Shown piece by piece: positions 33,575 to 42,700 of a stretch of 58,434 nt of DNA. Both the position numbers and the translations under genes were made by a program. Origin of the DNA: Branchiostoma floridae (taxonomy: Eukaryota > Chordata > Leptocardii > Amphioxiformes > Branchiostomatidae); the NCBI RefSeq assembly GCF_000003815.2, contig NC_049981.1, positions 54,705 to 113,138 of the forward strand. Direction: 5' to 3'. Under the pieces are notes generated by a model. That model had not been told where the DNA came from and made no database searches. It saw only the letters and a list, made by a program, of their open reading frames with translations. How positions within the stretch are numbered: position 1 is the stretch's first letter; every line of letters starts with the position of its first letter.

Positions 33575-35432
33575 AGATAGATAGATAGATAGATAGATGG
33601 TTTATTGCGCAACAGTTGTAGCAGTGACAATGTATGGCAATGTACATGCATATATAACAAAAGGTACAGTCTAATACTACACATATACGTTATATTGCAA
33701 CAATTACAGCTATTACAATACTAGTGGTATCTACAGTAGGTAATAGAGGGAACTATGACATACATCAGGTTTGGTATTTCTATGCTACTAGCGTCATAAC
33801 ATTTGTCAAAAGTTATTTAGGAATGGTACAGTTTCTTTTTTGCATGGCGTGATAAATGTATTGACCTATGTACATAGATATAGAGTCATGACATGATAAG
33901 AGTACATTGAAGGTGTCACTACTTGTGTGTGGTAGAGATATATTTGACTTACATGTGATTGATTGCATTAACTTTTGTCTTTCTTCAATGTATGTAGGAC
34001 AAGTCATAATGAAATGATACTCATCTTCAATGTTAGTCTCATCTTGACATGAAGGACATAGTCTCTGATCTGTTGGTATATTATGGTGGCGACCTTTTTC
34101 GATTTCGAGGCAGTGTACACTTATTCTCAGTTTGGTAATACTATGCACAAAATTTTTGTTTTGAATATATAAGAGGTAGTTTTCTATACCAAATTGGGTT
34201 TTTATTTTAGAATACACTTTGAGTTTATTGTTGTTTCTTAGTTTTTGTCTCCATTCAGAGAGGAATGTGTCCTTCATGCGTTCTTTAAATGTGTTTCCAA
34301 AATATTTGGCGTCAACGGTAGGATTGAGCCAAATATTTCGAAACCCATGTCGGCTTAGCATATCTTGAACATGTACAGCCCAATCTTGATCTTCTTCAAC
34401 AGCTACATCATATGCTATTTTCACAATTCTGTCATTAGACATGTTCTGCAGTCTTAGCCAATATTTTATCAAGTGAGTTTGGGTGTCAATGTACAGTGGG
34501 AACGCTCCTAGTTCCCCCCTTACAGCGGCATTGACGGAGCTTCTGGGAACACGGAGTAGTATTTTGTAGTAATTTAAGAGAACGTATTCTAAGTCGGGAA
34601 CTTCGTATGATACTGTAGGTTGCTCTACCGATACGTCTTGGTTTCTTAGTATGTTAGAATTATGCACTATGTTGAGCTTATCACTGTAGTTCTTAAGACG
34701 TATGAGTATAGGACGGCTGCAATTAGGGTCAGTTTTCTTTCCGATACGGTTTGTCTTAATAATACCTACTGGTGATCCTACTATTGGAGATAAGATGTTG
34801 GATACTATATATCGTATGTTTTCATTAGGGGATTCTTTTATACCATTAAGAATCAGGTCCCTGCAATGGATATTTGTGCCTAATATTTCACTACAGTAGA
34901 GTAAGATTGGCTTAACCAGGCTATTAAATAGTTCTAATGCGAGAGTAATGGACGGGTTGTGATTTGTTGATAGTAATGACTTAAGTTTGAAAGAAGCACG
35001 GAGAGCTTTAATTCTAAGTTGTTTATTTGCGCGATTGAATGATCCCGAGGGGGTTATATCGACTCCTAGATATGTGTAGGAGGATGTTATATCTAATGGG
35101 TGACCCTGTGATTGGAAGTGGGGGCGGTAGCTTTTACTTGTTTGTCCGTTTTTTGAGAAAATCATTACTTTAGTTTTATCTTTATTAATCGTTAATTTCC
35201 AGGTGGAGCAGAAGTTATCTAATCTTTTCAAGCATTCCTTTAGATCATTTTCTGATTTGGATAACAGCACGAGGTCATCTGCCCAGAAAAGGCTATTGAT
35301 AGAAGTATTTTTAGAATGACGGGGTCGCATAGCGGTGAGTTTAGTAAGGTTGGAAGGTCATTAACATATAGATTGAAGAGGAGAGGGCTTACATTGCACC
35401 CTTGACGCACCCCGCAGGTTGACTTGAAGTAT
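33575..35432 (-). mobile_element. 5'-truncated LINE, second clade
   Basis: Minus strand. The element enters within the reverse transcriptase at ~35432 (FKSTCGVRQGCNVSPLLFNL) and ends at a (ATCT)n tail (33575-33598) after a 3' UTR of ~215 bp. 5' truncation and a simple-repeat tail are typical of target-primed insertion. Confidence 0.88.
33813..35432 (-). pseudogene. LINE reverse transcriptase, C-terminal part, one frameshift
   Basis: The segment CGVRQGCNVSPLLFNLYVND (RT box B) is in one frame down to ~35325. The frame then changes by one base and 33813-35330 is open for 505 codons: FWADDLVLLS (catalytic box with WADD in place of YADD), KLTINKDKTKVMIF, YTYLGVDITPSG, then a long C-terminal region ending KLRISVHCLEIEKGRHHN, CPSC, EDEYHFIMTCPTY, a CCHC-like knuckle. 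Two more copies of this C-terminus are found at 53425 and 54350. The C-terminal knuckle and long linker set it apart from the LINE at 16121. Confidence 0.9.
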
Positions 35433-35479
35433 GCTGATAGACTTTATTTTGCTTAATATATATCTATCAATATTCTCTT

Positions 35480-35990
35480 ACTCAGTTACAAAGGTCACAT
35501 GTTGCGATGGTCCTATAATTGAATTGAGTATGTTTAGCTAATTATGCAAATTAGCTTTCAATCTGCATAATTGACATGTAATTATATGAAGCATCACGTA
35601 ACCTATCCACATACCAAAAATCATAACAATCCGTCAACCCCTTTTTGAGTTATTCCCTTTCAAAGTCTGATACTAAACCTGTCCTGCAGTTCCAAAACAA
35701 GCCGCTAGGGAGCCCAAACCTATACCACTTATATTACGGCTTCAAGAGCTGTCTACCACTTAAAATTCATAGCCGCAACATGTCCAGAACTCGTGATATT
35801 AAACCAGGAAGTCCTGCTGCAGTACTGTAACAGGCCGCTAGGGGACCCAAAATCTAATCGTTTTCAGGTCTCAACAAGACCTACCCATATACCAAATATC
35901 AATACAATCCATCCAAGCGTTTTCGAGTTATGGTGGTCTTTTACAAACACACACATGCACATACAAACGTTACCCAAAATATAACGTTCT
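35480..35990. repeat. Dispersed repeat, copy 1 (related to 41090-42070)
   Basis: Shares with 41650-42030 the order: CATACCAAAAAT, a TTGAGTTAT phrase, an AGAGCTATCTA phrase, then a CCGCTAGGGGACC phrase, ACCAAATATCAATACAATCC, AAGCGTTTTCGAGTTAT and a CA-rich end. Non-coding repeat family. Confidence 0.7.
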
Positions 35991-36125
35991 TGGCGAACAT
36001 CGCTATCTCACAACCCCACATGTTATACATCATTTAAGCTCAAACAATGCTTGTTTCACACATCGGTTTGCATTTTTGAAACAAAGATATCAAGGGTGAA
36101 GAAGGCCACCAAACGTTCCAAACTC

Positions 36126-36345
36126 CTGGACACAGACTACGAACTTTATTATTTATTATTTATTATTTACTATTTACTATTTACTATTTGTTATTTGTTA
36201 TTTATTATTTGTTATTTGTTATTTATTATTTATTACTTATTATTTATTATTCATTATTCATTATTTATTATTCATTATTCATTATCTATCATTTATTATT
36301 TATTATTTATTTATTTAATCATTTATTATTTATTTATCTTATACA
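36126..36345. repeat. Microsatellite, TTTATTA-type 7-bp unit
   Basis: About 200 bp of TTTATTA with variants TTTACTA, TTTGTTA and TTCATTA. An open frame runs through it on the plus strand only because the unit lacks stops in that frame. Confidence 0.95.
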
Positions 36346-36784
36346 ATTCTGGTACGTCTGAAGTCCTAGGCTTTTCTCAAGTTTGCACGGCGATCAGTCA
36401 AAAATCGCCATGCGCGAATACGGAAAACACTGCTGTGCACACGTATAGGCCTATACCGGTATGTGCCCTGCGACTGAAAAGCTTACCCGTGGAGGTAATG
36501 GTTCAGTCCGGCATGATGCAACTACGCACGCGCGGACTTTGGCATTCCTGACATTCCTGTGGAAATTTTGGAATTCTTTGCGAACGGTCGCTCACTATAC
36601 TATTAGGCTCGCCCATCAGGCGTCGCCAAAATCTTGAATATTGCTTAAACAATGGAATTAACTTTATCATGCATCTACCAACTCTTGATAGCAATAAAGT
36701 TAAGTGATTATTGCAGTAAATAGACGTATACATTAGGTTGCAATTCACGTATGTTTTGTTCTAAGTCGGAGACCCTTTCATATA

Positions 36785-36958
36785 CAGTAGAAGCCGCTTA
36801 ATTGCACGGCCTATTTGCTAGTGAATTTTGTGCAATTATGCGGATGATGCAATAATGCGAAGTTATCTAGCCGGACCGCATCGGTCTGGGATTTTGGGAT
36901 TTCTTGAAGTTAACATAAGTGTGCGTTAATCCGTTGTGCAATTAACTCGTATCTACTG
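36785..36958. mobile_element. pogo/Tigger-like MITE, TA target duplication
   Basis: Starts CAGTAGAAGCCGCTTAATTG and ends in the complement of CAGTAGATACGAGTTAATTG; both are followed by CAC. Flanked by TA on both sides (36783-36784, 36959-36960). CAGT...ACTG ends with TA fit Tc1/mariner-pogo elements. 174 bp. Confidence 0.8.
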
Positions 36959-37220
36959 TACATATAAATGAGAATAGTCTTTCTGCCCGCCATGCTTAAC
37001 AGAATGGAGCAGCAGCATCCGTAGCACTTCGTACAACGAGGATGAACTGAGCTGTACTGGCGTGAGTAACGGTTGGTACAGCGAATTTATTTTACTTTGA
37101 CCATATTGGTACGCATTTCTTTGCTCGTGTGTGTCCTCAGGTTCCATTTGAACAGTATTCTTTCGTCTGTTGTTTGCGTCATTTCAATTGTGGCCTGCCC
37201 TGTGTCGACCGCGACCAGTC

Positions 37221-38197
37221 TTAACCCTCAAACACCCGAGTGGGGTCCATTTGGACCCCAGGCGCAAACTTTTAAGTGCCATTTGAACATTTTTGATCTG
37301 AAGGAAAATTCCTTCCGTGAAATTGTCGGTCAATATCTGCTGTACCTTCTCCTAAGTTTTACGGAGATTCGTACAATACTGTGGAAACTATAAAGAAAGT
37401 CTGTGTTCAGTCCGTCTGGGGTCCAAACGGACCCCAGGAAAAATGTGCAGTTTTTAAAACAAACTTTTGAGACTAACTCCTGAACTACTTATCGTATGAC
37501 CACCAAACGTTTTAAGATTGATAAACATGTAAAACTATATCTGCACACAAAATTTTGTGTCATCACCATTTAATATAACGACATTGTGACGTCATTTAGC
37601 TTATAAGGGCGGCCATCTTGGATTTTGACCAATGACGTCATGAAATTAGTATAAAATATAAATTTTAAATCATGAAAATTACATTATATTTCATAGAATT
37701 TAATTTTTGTTAGAAAACAAGTGTGGATTACCAAGAAAACCTTGTTTAAATCGAAATTAGCAAATTTTGGCAAAAATATGCCTGTCATAATTCCGTTGCC
37801 ATGGCAATCCTCAAAAATGATAAACTTACTTTATTGACTAGAAATTTTTGCTAACAATATTTTGTGATAGATTACCAAGTTTCGTAGCTTTAGCTCTAGC
37901 CGTTCATGAGTTATGCGCCAAAAAAGTTGCTGAGGGCCTCAAAATTCCCCTCACTGGTCAGGATAGGTTTAGTGCAAAACTGGTCCTTCTGATTTTTTGC
38001 ATAAATTATGATGATAAGCTGGAATTAGCAAAACCTTAACATCTCATAATATTCCTCTTACATTGACGAAGCAAAACATGTACAATGATCAAAGATAGGA
38101 ATTGGAATTAAGATTTTATGAACAGAACATTTTGGGGTCCGTTTGAACCCCACTCGGTCATTTTAGTCGCAAAAAAGGTCGGGTGCTTGAGGGTTAA
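37221..38197. mobile_element. piggyBac-like non-autonomous element 2
   Basis: 977 bp between TTAA sites (37221-37224, 38194-38197). Ends are CCCTCAAACACCCGAG on the left and TCGGGTGCTTGAGGG on the right. Palindromes GGGGTCC-N4-GGACCCC lie at 37242-37259 and 37418-37435, and a decayed one at 38134-38151. It is related to element 1 by sequence near the left end (AACATTTTTGATCTGA... then AATTCCTTCCGTGAA). It overlaps the 3' end of the GPCR reading frame, which reads 87 codon bases plus the stop codon inside it. Confidence 0.9.
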
Positions 38198-40045
38198 ACT
38201 GTGCGCTTTCTCTTCTATAGCAAACGTGTATCCTGTCCCAATACCACCCGTAGCCTTGGCAGCTGATGTCTCGACTGTAGCCTGGGCCTGTCCTGTCCCG
38301 CCTATAGCCTGGGCATGTCCTGTCCCGTCTGTGTCATGGACATCTCCTGTCCTTCCTGTAGCCTGGGTCTGCCTTGTCCCGCCTGTAGCCTGGGTCTGTC
38401 CTGTCCCGCCTGTAGCCTGGGTCTGTCCTGTCCCGTTTGTAGCATGGACCTCTCCTGTCTCGTCTGTAGCCTGGGTCTGCCTTGTCCCATCTGTAGCCTG
38501 GGCCTGTCCTGTCCCACTTGTAGCCTGGGTCTGTCCTGCTCGACCTGTCGCCTGGGCCTGTTCTGTGCCACCTGTAGCCTTTACCTGTCCTGTCTCGCAT
38601 GAAGCCTGGGCCTGTCCTGTCCCACCTGTAGCTTGGGTCTGTCCTGTCCCGTCTGTAGCCTTGGCCTGTCCTGTCTCGCCTGTAGCCTGAACCTGTCCTG
38701 TCCCGTCTGTATCAATGACATCTTCTGTCGATGTCCCGCCTTTAGCCTGAGCCTGTCCTGTCCCACCTGTAGCATGGACCTCTCCTATTCCGCCTGTCCC
38801 GCCTGTAGCCTGGGCCTGTCCTGTCCCGTCTGTACCGTGGACATATCCTGCCTCGCCCGTACGTAGCCTGAGTCTGCCTTGTCCCGCCTGTAGCCTGGGC
38901 CTGTAGCATGGACCTCTCCTATTCCGCCTGTCCCGCCTGTAGCCTGGGCCTGTCCTGTCCCGTCTGTATCGTGGACATATCCTGCCTCGCCCGTACGTAG
39001 CCTGAGTCTGCCTTGTCCCGCCTGTAGCCTGGGCCTGTCCTTCAGCAATGTCTATTGTTCTTATGGTGTGCATCGTGATATCAGTAGCCTCGTACGTGTT
39101 CATTTTACAGCAAAACATTTTCTTTAGCTGTTTGCGAAAGTCAGTTTTCCCGAGTAGAGCGTAGAGAAACGGGTTCGCCACCGAGTTGAACACGGCGAAG
39201 AAAAATGAGACGTTGATTATAATCACCCAGTTGTCATCGTTAACATATTCAAGCCGATGAATATGAATAAGTAAAGAAACGACGTGTAAAGGAAGCCAGG
39301 TGACAAGAAAAAAGACTGTCACAACAAACAACATGAGGAACGCCTGGTGATCTGACCTGGTCTCCCTCACCACCAAACGGCGAGACTGCCTTACTTTGAC
39401 TAATATGCGGACGTACAGTGGAATTATTATACAGCTGGGCAAAACATAGATGAATAAAAAGAACAAGAGTGTCATGACAAAGAAGGAACCATGGGCAGGA
39501 TTCAGAAGGATACACGAGGAAGAGTGCAGAGTAGCGCCTGTAAACTTCCAGTCGTTCGCAATAACGTTCCTAGCGATAGTGTCTATAACTGCAGGCAGGG
39601 CGGCCACTATCCACACCACAGCACAGATCTTTCCCGCGTGTTTCACCGTTCCATGTTGAAGGCTACCCAGCGGGTTTGTTATCGCCCTGTGCCGCTCCAC
39701 AGCTATGACTGTCAACAGGAGGATGCTTGCTGATGCCAGGAAGATCAAGATCACGCGGGAGACATCGCAACTTCGCTCGTAGTGCGATGGTTGTAAGATT
39801 GGAAAAACGGACTGGATTAGGACTACGAGGCAGAAAGCGAAGTCGGTTGCTGCCAGGTTAGCTATATAGATGTTGCACGCGGTCCTCATGGTGGGGTACC
39901 GTGTAACCATGAACAAGATGAGCAAGTTTGCCAACATGCCTATGGCAGAGATGCAGCAGCGAGCAACATGGAGGATATAGATGACGGCGACAGACGTATG
40001 GTCGACAGGGTCAGGGAATACGCAAGTTACGAAGAAATAATCCAT
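38108..40045 (-). CDS. Class A (rhodopsin-like) GPCR, probably a peptide receptor, with minisatellite tail
   Basis: Single-exon frame of 645 residues. TM1 has GMLAN (N40), TM2 has NLAATD (D68), and a disulphide is likely between C93 and C178. The DRY motif is ERH (117-119), TM6 has TWLP (249-252), TM7 has NPFLY (291-295), and C312-C313 may be palmitoylated. The 7TM core (20-310) looks like the somatostatin/galanin/kisspeptin-type peptide receptors, but I cannot name the ligand. After residue ~336 the tail is a 9-residue repeat (GGTGQAQAT type), with stretches in another frame (YRRDRTGPGYRRD), showing indels inside the array. Residues 617-645 come from piggyBac-like element 2, which also supplies the stop. 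The start matches the ATG of the paralogue at 10749. An intron before the repeat that removes the tail cannot be excluded. Confidence 0.85.
   Translation of the reverse strand: MDYFFVTCVFPDPVDHTSVAVIYILHVARCCISAIGMLANLLILFMVTRYPTMRTACNIYIANLAATDFAFCLVVLIQSVFPILQPSHYERSCDVSRVILIFLASASILLLTVIAVERHRAITNPLGSLQHGTVKHAGKICAVVWIVAALPAVIDTIARNVIANDWKFTGATLHSSSCILLNPAHGSFFVMTLLFFLFIYVLPSCIIIPLYVRILVKVRQSRRLVVRETRSDHQAFLMLFVVTVFFLVTWLPLHVVSLLIHIHRLEYVNDDNWVIIINVSFFFAVFNSVANPFLYALLGKTDFRKQLKKMFCCKMNTYEATDITMHTIRTIDIAEGQAQATGGTRQTQATYGRGRICPRYRRDRTGPGYRRDRRNRRGPCYRPRLQAGQGRLRLRTGEAGYVHGTDGTGQAQATGGTGGIGEVHATGGTGQAQAKGGTSTEDVIDTDGTGQVQATGETGQAKATDGTGQTQATGGTGQAQASCETGQVKATGGTEQAQATGRAGQTQATSGTGQAQATDGTRQTQATDETGEVHATNGTGQTQATGGTGQTQATGGTRQTQATGRTGDVHDTDGTGHAQAIGGTGQAQATVETSAAKATGGIGTGYTFAIEEKAHSLTLKHPTFFATKMTEWGSNGPQNVLFIKS
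38216..39045. repeat. Coding minisatellite, 27-bp unit, in the GPCR tail
   Basis: About 30 units of CCTGTAGCCTGGGCCTGTCC-type sequence (plus strand), 27 bp with variants, plus shorter units that shift frame. A larger block of ~130 bp (starting GCCTGTCCCGCCTGTAGCCT) is itself duplicated, at ~38787 and ~38925. Confidence 0.92.
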
Positions 40046-40721
40046 GTTGTAAGCTGTACCGGTAGTTTTCTAGAATATCACTCAGCACAGAGTCAAAACT
40101 TGGTTCCGACACAAAAAGTTTGTCTGTCCTACTGCAGTCTTCCACGGACTTTAAGTGACCTTTGTGATACGTCAAGTCCTACGAAAATCCTACGAAATAT
40201 GACGTACAACACGTATGAGGTCGCCTTTTTTCAAGCTGCTCCAGTAGGTGGTAAACCTGGTCGTCAGTCACTTACACATTAGCGACGAATGTTTTGTGCG
40301 TTCTTGTGGTCCGATGTCGCTACTCACAGCGTACTCCTATTGGGATATCTGAAAGATCAAGAAGAAATTATAATTTCAAAACCGCAAAATTTATAAAACA
40401 ACGTTTCAGGCGAAAACATTCGACCAACTGAGGAATGAAGAAAGTTGAAAGAGGTCGAATGAAACGGAATCTTCATTTCATGATGCTACGATAATGTCTC
40501 AATATTAAGCGCTTGAAATGAAGCTATAAATGAAATTCCTGTTTCATCAGTTGGGCTATCTTCCTTGTAGTCAATAGTGTTGCCATGGAGTATCGGTTTT
40601 CACTTTGCGGTGGCAACGTACGACTATTTACATATTTAAGAAAATATATACATTCAATTCTTACTACCACCTGTCATACCTTGCAATCGCTTCTTTTTTG
40701 GTATTGTACATGAAATACCAG
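39804..40721. repeat. Segmental duplicate of the GPCR 5' region (copy 2)
   Basis: Counterpart of 10499-11423. Similarity is highest in the TM1-TM2 codons and stays high through the upstream flank (e.g. TTTCAAGCTGCTCCAGTAGG). It ends at GAAATACCAG (40712-40721). Confidence 0.88.
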
Positions 40722-40970
40722 CAGGGGCGGGTCCAGGATTTTGCAAAGGGGGGGGGCGCATATGGTGTTGGAGCTCAGGTCGTGGTCGAAGGTCACGAAT
40801 GCGCAGCGTAGCTGCGCGGGGGGAGAGCACGAGAGGGGGGTTAACCCCCCTCTCGTTGGGGTGGTTTGGGGGGCCTCCCCCGAGAGATTTTTGAAATAAA
40901 GATGCTCTCTGGTGCAATTTAGGGCATTTTCTGTGCAAAATTGACCAACGAATCAACACTGACTTTTAGG
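40722..40970. mobile_element. hAT-like element, left end
   Basis: CAGGGGCGGGTCCAGGATTT at the edge, followed by a G-run and G/C-rich inverted blocks (GAGAGGGGGGTTAACCCCCC). CAGGGGCGG(A/G)TCCAG is a common hAT terminus. The right end and the 8-bp duplication were not located. Confidence 0.5.
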
Positions 40971-41089
40971 GCTGAACATTTAATATAACGTTAACTAGAG
41001 TTCAGCGACCTCATACCTCCATGAAAATTTAGAGCTTTCGTAAATTTCATGCAATTGACTAATACATTAACATAATTTATGTATGGTGT

Positions 41090-42070
41090 TGTTCATCATT
41101 GACTAACGTACACATGTCACAGTTATAAAATTCCCATTATAAATCATAAAGCGGTTTTGCAATTTTTACATAAATTATGCAAATAAGTTCCTCATTACCA
41201 TATTTTATATCTGCTTATATTCCACCTATCGTAATTAACATGTGTGACATGTATTGAGGTCCAGTTATTGAAAACAATGGAACTATGCAATCTCCTCATT
41301 AATTATGCAAATTAAGTCCTCATTTGCATAACATGTATATCATTATGAACATCTTTGCCTAAGCTACCCGCATGCCTAAAATGCAGGCAATACGTCGTTC
41401 CTTTCTGCAGTTATCCTCTTTGGAGTGTCTTGACAAAAACGCCCATGAAGTTCCACAATTGAATGTTAGGGGACTAAAACTTGCCCCACTTTGTCATGAC
41501 GCTAAAAGCTATCTACCACCCAAATACCACGACCATATCACGCATGGGACAAGAGATACATTGAAAAAACTGCTATGATAGAATATTCTCATTCATTATG
41601 CAAATGTACTCCAATTTTGCATAATTAGTATCTTATCTTGTAAAACATTGTCTAAGGTACCTACATACCAAAAATGATGAAATCCGTTGTTCCCTTCTTG
41701 AGTTATTGTCTTCAGAAGTTTTTGACAAAAATGCCCCTGCTTTCCCAAAACTAGACGCTAGGGGGCCCAAACTTATGTCACTTATTCCTGAGCACAAGAG
41801 CTATCTAACACTTCAAAATTGTGACCATAGCTTGCTCAGAACACGAGATAGCAAACCCGGAAGTTGCGCTGCAGTACCAAGGGAAGCCGCTAGGGGACCG
41901 TAAATCTAATCATTTCCAGATTTCATTACACCCTACCAACACACCAAGTATGAAACCAATCCATCAAGCCGTTCTTGAGTTATCTTGTTTACACACACAC
42001 AGACAGACAGACACACAGACAAACACAGGGTAAAATATAACCTCCATGGAGGTAAATATAACCTCCATGA
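41090..42070. repeat. Dispersed repeat, internally duplicated (related to 35480-35990)
   Basis: Two diverged blocks of ~310 bp (41350-41580 and 41650-41900) with the shared order AAATGCAGG/AAATGATG, CGTTCCTTTCT or TGTTCCCTTCT, TTGACAAAAA(C/T)GCCC, then GCTATCTA and a CA-rich microsatellite end (41990-42025). Confidence 0.7.
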
Positions 42071-42159
42071 CATTTCATGGAGGTAATAAACGAGAGAACA
42101 CTGATTTTTATAGTTAGCAATCTCACATTCAACAATCATATTTTTGCCCTGGGGGAACG

Positions 42160-42700
42160 GCCATCGAAACATTTTTTGAGCCGGGGGGAGGGCCATTGGA
42201 AAAAATGCATTAGGGCCTTAAAAATACAAGCAAAATGTGCCCTTGAAATGCAAGCAATGAAGTTTCATGTGGTCAAGATTTCAATTTTTCTTTGGACGTC
42301 CCTGGCGACGGCTTGCGCCTCCGGCGCCCACGACTCCGGTGCTCGTCGCAATCAAAAATCTTTTCCCCTGACAGAAATGTCATAACATTTAGCATAGTCT
42401 ACCAGCAAAGTTCATCCCTCAAAGTGCAGAAAATCCTGTTTCAGAGGGTTCAAATTTCACATTTTTCTCCAAACCTATCTTGAGACGGCTCGTGCGCAAA
42501 AATCGTGAAAATACGTTGGGGGCGTCGTCGCCCTCAATAATATTATCTAAAAACCCTGTCAAATTCTACTGGAAAGGCTATTAAACTTAGCTTAGTCTGC
42601 CAGCAAATTTGTCCATCAAAATTTAGGAAAGATCGTTTCAGATAGTCAAGATTTCAAAATTTTCACGACAGAGCATGACCCCGGACCCCCTAGGATTACG
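42160..42700. repeat. Repeat related to the internal part of the 20206-20815 element
   Basis: Two or three diverged units with (G/T)GTCAAGATTTCAATTTT, a Cys/Gly-rich GC block and TTAGCATAGTCTACCAGCAA/TTAGCTTAGTCTGCCAGCAA, as in 20400-20690. No clear terminal repeats. Confidence 0.6.

Noticed and set aside
36051-36551. 166-codon frame rich in Tyr, Leu and Ile
   Set aside because: It is translation of the TTTATTA microsatellite.
38118-38690. 190-codon plus-strand frame with WxCPVPPVA repeats
   Set aside because: Antisense shadow of the GPCR tail minisatellite; no start context or family.
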